Assembly (NCBI RefSeq): GCF_016495725.1
Contig: NZ_CP054705.1
Location: 2,542,001 to 2,606,000, forward strand
Direction: 5' to 3'
DNA from: Salicibibacter cibarius
Lineage (GTDB): Bacteria; Bacillota; Bacilli; Bacillales; Marinococcaceae
Length of the DNA: 64,000 nt
Part shown: positions 53,587-62,096 of the stretch, in pieces
How the letters are laid out: each line of letters opens with the position of its first letter
Position numbering within the stretch: position 1 is the stretch's first letter
Notes under the pieces: generated by a model
Told to the model about the DNA's origin: nothing
Databases searched by the model: none
What the model saw: only the letters and a program-made list of their open reading frames with translations
Position numbers and translations under genes: made by a program

Positions 53587-55176
53587 TTATCTTCCTTTCA
53601 TATGTTCATAGTTTTTGTTATTCGCTGTATACTGTTCTTTCAAAACGTTCTTAAGAATTTTCCCGGTTGAATTTCGGGGTAATTCAGAAACAAACGTGAC
53701 GTAACCGGGCTTTTTGAAACTTGTCATATTCTCCCGACAATATTGAATGATGGCTTCTGCATCCGGCTGGTTGTTCTCGTCTTTCGGGACGATGATGGCC
53801 ATCACTTCTTGTCCCCACTCAAGGCTCGGAACGGGGATGACCGAAACCTCATGCACCTCCGGATGCTGGCTAATGACTCCCTCAACCTCCAAAGGAGATA
53901 TATTTTCGCCGCCTCGTATAATTAGCTCGTCGCTTCTTCCCATAATATAAAGGTAGCCATCTTCATCCAAATAACCCATGTCACTGGATTGAAACCAGCC
54001 ATCTGAAGTGAATGCCTGTTGTGTAGATGTTTCATCTCCTAAATAACCAGCCATCGTGCGTAATGTTAATAGCTCCACACGCCCCACCTTTTCGGGGGGA
54101 AGCACATTTCCTTTTTCATCACAAATACGTATACGTACATCAGGTAACGGACGACCAACAGAATGCAGACGTTTTTTCTGTTTTTCAAGCGCCTCTCCCG
54201 TTCCGGATAATTGATGATCACTTGGACCTAAAGCAGTTACCGTCGACATCGTTTCCGTCATCCCAAAAGCATGAGAAAAATCTGTCGTTTCCGGGAACCT
54301 TCGCATTGTCTCTTCGATAATGGTGATGGATGCCGGTGCCGAACCGTACGTAACTAATTTCAAGCTCGATAAATCATAGCGATCAAACTCTTTATGATCC
54401 AATACGTGTTTCATCATCGTCGGGGTCAGGAAAGTGCGGGTGCATTTCTCAGTATGGACCTTCTCAAGCCATACCTGTGCATCAAACTGCGGAATTAATA
54501 CGAAACGGACACCTTTGTAAATGCCGATAATTGCATTTAGTAGCCCAGCCACATGAAAATTTGGCACATGTTGGAGCAAAACTTCTTGTTCCTTATTTTC
54601 TGAAGAGGGGTAGACGTTTAAAAAATTGTACACTGCTTGGTGCGTAAGCATCACCGGTTTAGGGTGAGACGTCGTTCCACTTGTAAATAAAAGAACGGCA
54701 AGATCCTCTTCTGTCCCCTCATGGGCTGATTTTGTTTGAACGCCACGCTTCAAAAGGTCTTTGTAAAATATTGCATCCTCATGATCCCCTTCAAATAACA
54801 CAACATTTTCCAATGAAAGCACATGACGCTTCACCTGTTGAACCATCGGGTAGTAACGTTCCCCGACAAAAACCATTTTTATATCCACCCGATCCAACAT
54901 GTATTCCAATTCTTGTGCTTTTGCCCGGTAATTGATAGGTACGAAGACGGCACCCAATGATACAGTCGCAAAAAGGATTTCAAAAAATTCATACCGGTTA
55001 GTATCAATAAAAGCAACACGGTCATTTTTTTGCACACCTGCCGCCTTCATGGCAGATGCCAGTCGTTGTGTGCGTTCAAGTTCTTCGTGATATGTTGCTT
55101 GGTATTCTCCGTCCGTCACCATTTCCAGTTCACCGAAATTTTCTGCTGACCTCTCGAACAGTTTGCCTAAATGCAT
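53587..55176 (-). CDS. AMP-forming acyl-CoA ligase
   Basis: A 529-residue ANL-family ligase. The phosphate-binding loop is altered, FTSGTTSHPKPVMLTH near residue 170 instead of TSGTTGxPKGV, but keeps the Lys. Further motifs are HAFGMTETMSTVT near 305, SDMGYLDEDGYLYIMGRSDELIIRGGEN in short near 395, and the catalytic Lys in PRNSTGKILKNVL near 510. TGGAGG precedes the ATG. It follows the dehydrogenase pair within the IclR-led operon, so its acid should be the operon substrate. Confidence 0.92.
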   Translation of the reverse strand: MHLGKLFERSAENFGELEMVTDGEYQATYHEELERTQRLASAMKAAGVQKNDRVAFIDTNRYEFFEILFATVSLGAVFVPINYRAKAQELEYMLDRVDIKMVFVGERYYPMVQQVKRHVLSLENVVLFEGDHEDAIFYKDLLKRGVQTKSAHEGTEEDLAVLLFTSGTTSHPKPVMLTHQAVYNFLNVYPSSENKEQEVLLQHVPNFHVAGLLNAIIGIYKGVRFVLIPQFDAQVWLEKVHTEKCTRTFLTPTMMKHVLDHKEFDRYDLSSLKLVTYGSAPASITIIEETMRRFPETTDFSHAFGMTETMSTVTALGPSDHQLSGTGEALEKQKKRLHSVGRPLPDVRIRICDEKGNVLPPEKVGRVELLTLRTMAGYLGDETSTQQAFTSDGWFQSSDMGYLDEDGYLYIMGRSDELIIRGGENISPLEVEGVISQHPEVHEVSVIPVPSLEWGQEVMAIIVPKDENNQPDAEAIIQYCRENMTSFKKPGYVTFVSELPRNSTGKILKNVLKEQYTANNKNYEHMKGR

Positions 55177-55189
55177 GATTAAGCCTCCA

Positions 55190-56335
55190 TTACCAACCTA
55201 ATTCACCGGCAGCGATTTCAAGGCAGTCGTCTGAAGATCCAAGGTAATTTTCTAGTGCACGCGCACGTTTTAAAAATAAATGGCAATCAAATTCCCACGT
55301 GAATCCCATTCCGCCGTGAATTTGAACATTGTCACTTGCCGTCCGGACAAATGCTTCCGAGGTGAAAGAACGTGCAAGCGCGATTGCTTCTACCATATCG
55401 TCAGCGTTATTTTCCAAGGCCCAAGCTGCATAATAGGTGAGCGACCGTGAACTTTCCAAATCCATTCTCATATCTACGATGCGATGCTTAATAGATTGAA
55501 AGCGCCCGATCGGTTGGCCAAATTGCATCCGTGTTTGCCCATATTCATTCGCCATTTCTACAACTCTATCGATGCCGCCAACCATCATTGAACATAAAGC
55601 GACATGTAAATCGTTTATGGCGAATTGCAAAGCGCCCCAGCCTGCATGTTTCGGTCCTAACAGCTGTTGTTTAGCTACTTTTGTTTCCTCAAACGCTATT
55701 CTTACTATTTTTCTCGTTTGCTCTAAACTTTGTTGTTCTTGTATCTTTACGTTTGCATCCTCCCGGTCAACCAATAGCAAGGAAATGCCGTACTCGCTAT
55801 GAATCCCCCCTGTACGGACAGGTACAATTAACGTATCAGCCACGTCCCCGTGTGGGATTAATATTTTTGTTCCGTTCAGTGTATAGTCTCCATCACCCTC
55901 GCTTGCGGTCAATTGGATATTTGCCGGGGCAATTTCCCCATTTAATTCATGGAGGGCCAGTGTCAGTTTCCGTTTACCATCTACAATTTCCGGCAAATAC
56001 TTCTCCTTTTGTTCATCCGTTCCATAAGCCTCCAGTAGAGGAACCGCCACTGCCATCGTTTCCGGATAAGGCCCGGGGATGATGGCACGTCCCATCTCTT
56101 CTAATATCGGAACCAAACTAAGCGATCCTTGTCCAAGCCCGCCATAGCTTTCCGAAACATTAACGCCCAAATACCCTTGTTGGGCTAAGCCATGCCACAT
56201 ATCTTGCAAAATGTTCACTTCCCCGTCCATGTAACGACGTGGAATTTCTAACCCCCCTTTTGATTTTAGGTATTGCCGCGTTGACGTTTGGAACATTTCT
56301 TGATCTTCATTTAATGCGAAATCCACCTTATCCAC
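55190..56335 (-). CDS. Acyl-CoA dehydrogenase, smaller (beta-type) partner
   Basis: A 381-residue dehydrogenase of the FadE27/ChsE1-like branch. It has ALHELNGEIAPANIQLTAS in place of the TEPxxGSD loop, QTRMQFGQPIGRFQSIKHRIVDM near 270, and a C-terminal VQIHGGMGFTWEFDCHLFLKRA, the WEYDCHL-type segment of heteromeric dehydrogenases. No YEGT motif follows. GTG at 56335 is used; the GTG at 56326 is the alternative since AAGGGG sits 8 bases before it. It likely forms a complex with the product of the gene 31 bases upstream (56367-57560). Confidence 0.9.
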   Translation of the reverse strand: MDKVDFALNEDQEMFQTSTRQYLKSKGGLEIPRRYMDGEVNILQDMWHGLAQQGYLGVNVSESYGGLGQGSLSLVPILEEMGRAIIPGPYPETMAVAVPLLEAYGTDEQKEKYLPEIVDGKRKLTLALHELNGEIAPANIQLTASEGDGDYTLNGTKILIPHGDVADTLIVPVRTGGIHSEYGISLLLVDREDANVKIQEQQSLEQTRKIVRIAFEETKVAKQQLLGPKHAGWGALQFAINDLHVALCSMMVGGIDRVVEMANEYGQTRMQFGQPIGRFQSIKHRIVDMRMDLESSRSLTYYAAWALENNADDMVEAIALARSFTSEAFVRTASDNVQIHGGMGFTWEFDCHLFLKRARALENYLGSSDDCLEIAAGELGW

Positions 56336-56366
56336 CCCTTCTCATCCTTGAAAATTGTGCAACTTA

Positions 56367-57560
56367 TTAATATTTTACATCTTTCGGCAATCCGAGCATT
56401 CGTTCCGCGATGATATTCTTTTGAATTTCAGAAGTGCCTCCCTCGATAGTGAAACCAAACGACCGCAAATAATTTTCCTGCCAATCCGATGATACGATTG
56501 CATCTTCTTTCCACAATACGTTCCCCGAACCACTTAATGTCATTGCATAGGCGTACATTTCTTTAGCCAATTCACTGGATGCCATTTTATCCATGGATCC
56601 TTCAGGTCCCGGACGACCGGTGCGTATGATGTTTGTCAGATGTCGATAGTAATTCATCAAAAGTGCTCTCGACCTGGCCCGGAAACGGGTAAGGTTTTGG
56701 CGCACGATTGGATCCTTAATCAGTGAGCGACCATTCTTTTGCAAGGTTTTCGCCAAGTCAACCAACTCCTCAAACTGCTTCTGGATGGCAAACGTTCTTC
56801 TGGCTACTCCGACTCGTTCGTGACTTAATAGGATGAGCGATACTTTCCACCCCTCGTTAATTTCGCCGACGATATCTTCATCATAAGCAATGGCATCCGT
56901 GAAAAACATTTCATTAAAAATTGGATTATCATCGATTGATCTGATTGGCTTTGTTTCTACACCTTCTTGATTCATGTCAACTAAGAAAGCAGTGATTCCG
57001 TTGTGTTTTTTTCCGCTATTATCGGTTCTGGCCAATAAAAAACATTGATCGGCATAATGAGCGTAACTCGTCCAAACTTTTTGACCATTGATGACCCACC
57101 GGTCTCCCTTTTTTTCGGCTCTCGTTTGTATCGCTGCTAAATCAGAACCTGCATTCGGCTCAGAATAGCCTTGGCACCATATTTCTTCACCGTTTAAAAT
57201 TTTATGAACGTACCGATTTTTTTGCTCTTCGGTCCCAATTTGAAGTAAAGTCGGGCCAACCATTGCAGTGCCAATGATGTTCAAAACAGGTGGGGCACTA
57301 ACCCTGACCATTTCTTGTTCGTAAATGACTTGTTCGATCAGAGAAGCTTCTCTGCCCCCATACTCTTTTGGCCAAGAAATGCCTGCCCATTTCCCTTCAT
57401 ATAGTTTGCGTTGCCAATCACGAAGGAAAATTCCTTTTTCTTTTTCATCTTTAGGGAGCGTGCGTTTTCCGTCCATCCAACCTGTCGGCAAATTTGTTTC
57501 TAACCACGCCCTCAGTTCCTCCTGAAAAGCTTTTTCTGTCGCTGAATACGAAAAATCCAT
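56367..57560 (-). CDS. Acyl-CoA dehydrogenase, larger partner of a pair
   Basis: A 397-residue dehydrogenase of the FadE26/FadE29-like branch. It shows ISWPKEYGGREASLIEQVIYEQEMV near residue 58, CQGYSEPNAGSDLAAIQT near 132, NGQKVWTSYAHYADQCFLLARTD near 155, and the C-terminal FGFTIEGGTSEIQKNIIAERMLGLPK. The Gly-Gly-Thr-Ser-Glu loop resembles its counterpart at 7067-8218. AAAGGAGGA precedes the ATG. Together with the neighbouring beta-type protein it would make a heterotetramer as known for steroid side-chain dehydrogenases. Confidence 0.92.
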   Translation of the reverse strand: MDFSYSATEKAFQEELRAWLETNLPTGWMDGKRTLPKDEKEKGIFLRDWQRKLYEGKWAGISWPKEYGGREASLIEQVIYEQEMVRVSAPPVLNIIGTAMVGPTLLQIGTEEQKNRYVHKILNGEEIWCQGYSEPNAGSDLAAIQTRAEKKGDRWVINGQKVWTSYAHYADQCFLLARTDNSGKKHNGITAFLVDMNQEGVETKPIRSIDDNPIFNEMFFTDAIAYDEDIVGEINEGWKVSLILLSHERVGVARRTFAIQKQFEELVDLAKTLQKNGRSLIKDPIVRQNLTRFRARSRALLMNYYRHLTNIIRTGRPGPEGSMDKMASSELAKEMYAYAMTLSGSGNVLWKEDAIVSSDWQENYLRSFGFTIEGGTSEIQKNIIAERMLGLPKDVKY

Positions 57561-57575
57561 TATGTAAATCCTCCT

Positions 57576-58358
57576 TTATTTTCCCGTGAAATTTGGCTCC
57601 CTTTTCTCAAAAAACGCTTGTACACCTTCTTTAAAATCTTCAGTTTGAAAACATATATCTTGGCCTTGAGCTTCCATTTCCAATAAATTTTTCAAATCCT
57701 TGTTCAAATGCTCATTCATAATTTTTTTCGTCATTCCCATTGATGCCGTTGCTTTTTTTCCTAATTTCTCTGCCATATCAATGGCTTCCGGCAACAATTG
57801 GTCGGAAGAAACAACACGATTCACAATTCCAAACCTTTGCGCATCATCAGCAGAAACCCGTTCCCCTAAAAACATGAGCTCTTTCGCACGTTGGGTCCCA
57901 ATTAACGCGGGAAGAAAATGCATGGCCGCGAAATCCGGGATTAAGCCAATGTTTACAAAACTTTGAACGAAAAAAGCTTCGTCGGAAGCTACGATGAGAT
58001 CACTAAGCAATGTCAAACTGAAACCTGCCCCGGCAGCCGCTCCATTGACAGCTGCAATGATCGGCTTTTCCATGCTCAGCATCTTCAGAAGCAAAGGATG
58101 GGACTCTTGCAGCCTTTTCCTGCCTTCCAGAGGTTTTATCTCTTTTTTCATGGCCGAGATGTCCCCACCTGCTGAAAAACCCTTACCCGATCCCGTTAAA
58201 ATGATACATTTAATATCATCATCTTGTTCCGCATCTTCCAATGCTTGCAGTAATGCCATCCTCATCTCCATCGCCAACGCATTACGTGTTTCCGGTTGAT
58301 TCAAGTAGATGATGTTCGTACTTCCCTGTTTTTCATTAATGATAAATTGCTTCTTCAT
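57576..58358 (-). CDS. PaaG-like enoyl-CoA isomerase (crotonase fold)
   Basis: A 260-residue crotonase of the PaaG branch. It shows GSGKGFSAGGDISAMKKE near residue 60, AAAGAGFSLTLLSDLIVASDEAFFVQSFVNIGLIPD in short segments with the Asp used by PaaG near 135, and FLPALIGTQRAKELMFLGER. No hydratase glutamates are present. It may shift a double bond or isomerise a ring-derived enoyl-CoA. The ATG at 58358 follows GGGAAGG; the longer frame to 58430 is less likely. Directly after the IclR gene. A relic closely matching its C-terminus is present at 22993-23190. Confidence 0.9.
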   Translation of the reverse strand: MKKQFIINEKQGSTNIIYLNQPETRNALAMEMRMALLQALEDAEQDDDIKCIILTGSGKGFSAGGDISAMKKEIKPLEGRKRLQESHPLLLKMLSMEKPIIAAVNGAAAGAGFSLTLLSDLIVASDEAFFVQSFVNIGLIPDFAAMHFLPALIGTQRAKELMFLGERVSADDAQRFGIVNRVVSSDQLLPEAIDMAEKLGKKATASMGMTKKIMNEHLNKDLKNLLEMEAQGQDICFQTEDFKEGVQAFFEKREPNFTGK

Positions 58359-58371
58359 TTTGACACCTTCC

Positions 58372-59178
58372 CTATACGAATAAGTTGTTTTCTTGTCCTT
58401 TAATTTTTGCACTAATCCGATCGGCCGCATCTTTTAACAATTCCCCTTTTGGAATCAGCTCGTGTTCGTCATACTGTGCAGTCATTCCGAACAAATTGAT
58501 CGTCATGTCCACATTGTCATCCATATTGAAAATCGGCGCGGCTACCCCGAAGATCCCATTGATGGATTCCCCAAAATTGGTTGCATATCCATAATCACGG
58601 ATAACGGGAAAATCTGCTTTTAGCTGATCGATTTCTTGATCGGATAATGGGCGTTGCTCTTTTACCTCTTGGAGCAGTTCATTCGATGCTTCTTCTTCCA
58701 TATACGCGAGTAGGCATTTTCCGTATGCGCCATCCACAATCGAAAAGTGCCTGCCCACCGAAACATTAACGCCGAAATCGCCCCCTTCGCTTTTGGCAAC
58801 AATCGTTGTGCGTGTTTTGCCAATTCGATTAACGAGCACGGACGTTAGACCGGTTCGTTCGGATAGTTCCTCCAAATAAGGAAGGATAATGGTAATATCC
58901 AATGAGTTTTCTTTCGCCCTTTCGCCTAAAACCACTAAATAAGGCCCCAGACTGTACTGTTTTGAACGTTTGTTATAATGAACAACAGAATGTTCCCTAA
59001 GTTGTTGCAATACGCGATAACACGTGGTCGGTTGTAATTCGAGGGCATTGGCAATTTCGGTCAAATTGCTTTGGCTGAATTTTTTTCGGCTTAACAGCGT
59101 CAAAATTCTAAATGCAATTTCCACGGCAGGTACACTATATTTTCTTTTACCTTTTTCTGTCTCGTTTGTTTTTGACAT
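58372..59178 (-). CDS. IclR family transcriptional regulator
   Basis: A 268-residue DNA-binding regulator. The winged helix-turn-helix lies near residues 15-80 (SVPAVEIAFRILTLLSR, LTEIANALELQPTTCYRVLQQL). The C-terminal IclR ligand domain is near 90-255 (TGLTSVLVNRIGKTRTTIVAKSEGGDFG, GAYGKCLLAYMEEEASNELL, INGIFGVAAPIFNMDDNVDMTINLFG). It probably senses an acid or acyl-CoA of the pathway. First gene of the operon, so it likely controls its own promoter. I chose the ATG at 59178, 7 bases after GAAGGAG. Confidence 0.94.
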   Translation of the reverse strand: MSKTNETEKGKRKYSVPAVEIAFRILTLLSRKKFSQSNLTEIANALELQPTTCYRVLQQLREHSVVHYNKRSKQYSLGPYLVVLGERAKENSLDITIILPYLEELSERTGLTSVLVNRIGKTRTTIVAKSEGGDFGVNVSVGRHFSIVDGAYGKCLLAYMEEEASNELLQEVKEQRPLSDQEIDQLKADFPVIRDYGYATNFGESINGIFGVAAPIFNMDDNVDMTINLFGMTAQYDEHELIPKGELLKDAADRISAKIKGQENNLFV

Positions 59179-59209
59179 ATTCATTCTCCTTCGTGCGTGA
59201 ACCATATTA

Positions 59210-59224
59210 TGTAATCGCTTTCAA
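59210..59224 (-). promoter_or_regulatory. cre-like operator (CcpA)
   Basis: TTGAAAGCGATTACA on the minus strand is a full match to WTGNAANCGNWNNCW. It lies at about +11 to +25 of the promoter at 59242-59270. Confidence 0.7.
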
Positions 59225-59241
59225 ATATAGATGATAATTTT

Positions 59242-59270
59242 ATTTTATATATTACAAAGTTTTTTGTCAA
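59242..59270 (-). promoter_or_regulatory. Sigma-A promoter of the IclR-led operon
   Basis: TTGACA (59270-59265), 17 bases, TAAAAT (59247-59242), with a TATA extension before the -10. The leader to the IclR start is about 57 bases. No clear IclR palindrome is seen beyond the cre-like site. Confidence 0.85.
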
Positions 59271-59917
59271 TGAAAATTTAAAGTGAGCTTTTTGTGCTGT
59301 GCCGTCTTTTCGCTTTAGGCATAAAAATGGGACTGGGGGCTCACCTTGTTTTATACTGCATCTTCCGCGAACCAACCGCCTCTATTTATAGATCACTCGT
59401 TTTTATATGCCGCCAAAACAAGCATTACGTGCTGCAACACCCCTTGGAAAGATGATAAGGATGCTGAACATATCGTGTTTTGTTGCATTTGCGGACTCAT
59501 ATGAGGGTCGGGAAACATTATGAGTCCGCTAAACCTATTTCCTGAGGACTCTTATGGTTTCCGGGCAGCGCTTTGAGTCCTCCAAACCCTTTTCTGAGGA
59601 CTCTCATGGGGCCTGGGCAGCGCTTTGAGTCCTCCAAACCCTTTCCTGAGGACTCTCATGGTTTCCGGGCAGCACAAAAAGTCCCCAAAACCCATTCTCG
59701 TGGGCAAAACTGATACTGAGCATTGGTATTCACTTTTCATGTAGAGGGCTTTATGTTTTGCAGTCAGAGTTTTAATACGGTTGAACACTGATATACCTAT
59801 GATTGCGTTGGTTTTTGGGGTATTTATTTTCGACTTGCTCTTATCCTTTGCACAGCAAGAATTCTTCGACAGCGCAATTAGCTACAAGTTTTTACTGCAT
59901 TAAATGAGGTTGCCATT
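59271..59917. repeat. Intergenic repeat element A2: palindromic array with conserved tail
   Basis: TGAGTCC units start at 59521, 59574, 59626 and (degenerate AAAGTCC) 59678, periods 53, 52, 52. Arms GAGTCCTC and GAGGACTC pair perfectly around 13 bases, and the unit remainder carries CCGGGCAGCGCTT. A tail, 59690-59897, resembles 3820-4027 (GAGCATTGGT-TTCACTTTTCATG; GACAGCGCAATTAGC). The tail abuts the stop of the regulator at 59918. The remaining 59271-59520 has no gene that I can support. Confidence 0.85.
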
Positions 59918-61957
59918 TCACCGCTTATTTTCATCATGAACGCTCTCCCGCAAATAACATGCAAGTTGCACTTGAAGAACGTCGTGACTGTTTTGAAAGG
60001 ATATTTGTAAAGTTTCCTCAATCTTCTTTAAGCGTTGGTACAAGGTGTTTACATGAATATACAGTTGCCTCGCCGTTTGACTTGCCGAGCGATTATTATT
60101 CATAAACGTTTCAAGCGTTTCGCTTAAGCGTTCCTCTTTTCCTTCTATCACGTTCAGTGGCTTAAAAAAGTCCTGTACAAAGGCGAGAAGGTCTTCTTGC
60201 GGCTGATCGATAAAAAGGCGGTTAATGCCAATATCCGTATAGTTCATCACCCGCTGCCATTCTTTTTTTGCGCCGAGGTGGGCGAGCGCTTTTTCTGCTT
60301 CTTTGTAACTTCTTGGCAGTAATGAGCGTTGATCTGCTTGAGAGCCCAACCCAGCGCGCACCCGCATATTATCGTTTTCCCGAGCGAATCGCCATATGAA
60401 AGCATCGATTTCTTTTTTTCCCAACCGTGATACATAGAGAAGCGTAACCACAGTCGTCCCCTTTGTATAGAGAACGGAAAGCTTATCATCAAAGTCATTT
60501 CTGATGTCAGTGATGAAGCGATGGATATAGAGATTGGTAAATGAAGGATCCATGTCAAATTCAAATTCAAACTTGAGGATCATTACCGGACGATGATCTT
60601 CTATCTTTAACAAACGGGAAGCCTCTTTCAGCTCCTTGGCCGTCTCTGCCATTAACAGCTTTTGAAAGGCTTCTTCAGATGCTTTCAACGAATGGTCGAT
60701 CACAGATTTCTCCCGAATGAATTCTAACGCTAAAATTGGGATGCCCAGCTCGAGCGCCATTCGTTGTAATGAAGACAAAGGCTCACGTTGCCGGCAAATG
60801 ATGTACCCCAAACACACGCCTACGCCAACAATGGGAAACACTTCGTGCATCTCCCCTTGGTAGTCTTCAACAGTAAATGAGGCACTTAGCGAGCCCTTCT
60901 TTTCAAGGATGACATTTTGGTGATAAGCGGCAAACGTCGACGCATCCGAGTCAACGGGATCGTCGAATATACTTAACAACATGAGCGGCAATCCAAGCAC
61001 GTCTTCCAACGTTTTTCTAATCGCCGGCGCCCCCTCCCCTTGGATGGAAAGGCTGACTAACCGTTCGTGTATATCATTTCTTTTCGCGAGGAGATAATTT
61101 TGTTCTTGTAGCCGGTCAAACAGCTCGGCATTTTGAAGGGCGATCCCGACTTGGTCCGCAAAATTTTGCAAAAGATTAAGTTCATGCTTTGTAAAAGACG
61201 CGTAGTTAAATTGATAGAGAATTAACACGCATCTCGTTATTTGCCGGATTTTCACGGGAACACACAGGACGGACGCCGCTTCACCGAACGGGTAGGAGCG
61301 TTCGAGGATCGAAAGATTATCGTGTGACATCGTTGAAGCGGCGAATAAAACGTCACGGTGTGTTGGATACAATGCCGCTTCTTCTTTTTCAAACACGGTG
61401 CCAACCATTCCTTCCCCCGGCTTCATGCGCATATTTTTCATCGTGCGCGTGTTCACTTCAGCTGAAGTTTTTTGCACTTTAAGACAATCCTCGGCTTCAT
61501 CATACATCCACAAGACGCCAATATCCGCTTCGAATATCACTTCCATCGTCGTATCGAGAATTTTTGAAAGCAATGCATCCAAATCCGTCAACGCTGTAAT
61601 CGCGCCAATGCTTTCATTCATTTTTTGGAGAAGACGTTTTTGCTGCTTTTCGGTGATATGATGGGCAAACAGAGGCAGTTCTTTCGCCAATAATTCCTCC
61701 CCATGTTTAGGCAGAGACACCGTCGACGCTATCCGCAAAATCAAGCGTTTCCCGTAGGAATACTGAAAATGATATTCAATATAATCCCGGAACCCCCCGT
61801 CTGTATACGCCACATCTCCGGCATTTAACGAAAAAATACTAGGTTGTCCAGGTTTATCCAGCGCTTGCTTCGTGATCAACCTTAATCCATCCCCTTCTGA
61901 ATAAGCCCAAAGTTGAAAAGGGGATGAATGCAAAACATCCGTGATAATATCCGGCAT
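59918..61957 (-). CDS. GAF and PucR-type HTH transcriptional regulator
   Basis: A 679-residue regulator. Residues ~1-110 form an N-terminal sensor-like region. A GAF domain follows near 120-280 (TDLDALLSKILDTTMEVIFEADIGVLWMYDE, GEGMVGTVFEKEEAALYPTHRD). Residues ~430-600 resemble the CdaR/GGDEF-like middle of PucR proteins. The C-terminal PucR helix-turn-helix is near 620-675 (SETLETFMNNNRSASQTARQLYIHVNTLYQRLKKIEE). Such proteins usually activate catabolic genes. It diverges from the amidohydrolase at 62097 and probably regulates it. ATG at 61957 after GGGAGCGGG. Confidence 0.92.
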   Translation of the reverse strand: MPDIITDVLHSSPFQLWAYSEGDGLRLITKQALDKPGQPSIFSLNAGDVAYTDGGFRDYIEYHFQYSYGKRLILRIASTVSLPKHGEELLAKELPLFAHHITEKQQKRLLQKMNESIGAITALTDLDALLSKILDTTMEVIFEADIGVLWMYDEAEDCLKVQKTSAEVNTRTMKNMRMKPGEGMVGTVFEKEEAALYPTHRDVLFAASTMSHDNLSILERSYPFGEAASVLCVPVKIRQITRCVLILYQFNYASFTKHELNLLQNFADQVGIALQNAELFDRLQEQNYLLAKRNDIHERLVSLSIQGEGAPAIRKTLEDVLGLPLMLLSIFDDPVDSDASTFAAYHQNVILEKKGSLSASFTVEDYQGEMHEVFPIVGVGVCLGYIICRQREPLSSLQRMALELGIPILALEFIREKSVIDHSLKASEEAFQKLLMAETAKELKEASRLLKIEDHRPVMILKFEFEFDMDPSFTNLYIHRFITDIRNDFDDKLSVLYTKGTTVVTLLYVSRLGKKEIDAFIWRFARENDNMRVRAGLGSQADQRSLLPRSYKEAEKALAHLGAKKEWQRVMNYTDIGINRLFIDQPQEDLLAFVQDFFKPLNVIEGKEERLSETLETFMNNNRSASQTARQLYIHVNTLYQRLKKIEETLQISFQNSHDVLQVQLACYLRESVHDENKR

Positions 61958-62027
61958 AGAAATCCCGCTCCCGACCTCAAAGATAAATATATTTTTTCAC
62001 ATATATTATATATTATTATAGAGATTA

Positions 62028-62041
62028 TTACACTATTGTAA
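62028..62041. promoter_or_regulatory. Palindromic site between divergent regulator and amidohydrolase genes
   Basis: TTACACTATTGTAA is an imperfect palindrome in the 139-bp AT-rich intergenic region 61958-62096. TTGTAA could serve as a -35 for the plus strand (TATACT 15 bases on) and, read the other way, TTACAA for the minus strand (TATAAT 15 bases on). Both spacers are short, as at activator-dependent promoters. Confidence 0.3.
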
Positions 62042-62096
62042 CGATGAATTTTGAATTATACTTTATGCAGAATCTACGTCAAGAAAGGGTGTAAAT

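Noticed and set aside
29234-59178. Complete steroid degradation cluster
   Set aside because: Heteromeric dehydrogenase and MaoC pairs fit, but there is no cytochrome P450, ketosteroid dehydrogenase, Kst/Hsa ring-cleavage or mce-type gene in the window.
59552-59788. 78-codon minus-strand frame with Arg/Pro-rich repeats
   Set aside because: It reads through the 52-bp array; the repeated residues come from the DNA repeats, and there is no ribosome site.
62028-62041. Firm divergent sigma-A promoters
   Set aside because: Boxes exist on both strands, but the spacers are 15 bases, too short for a confident call; kept only as a candidate site.
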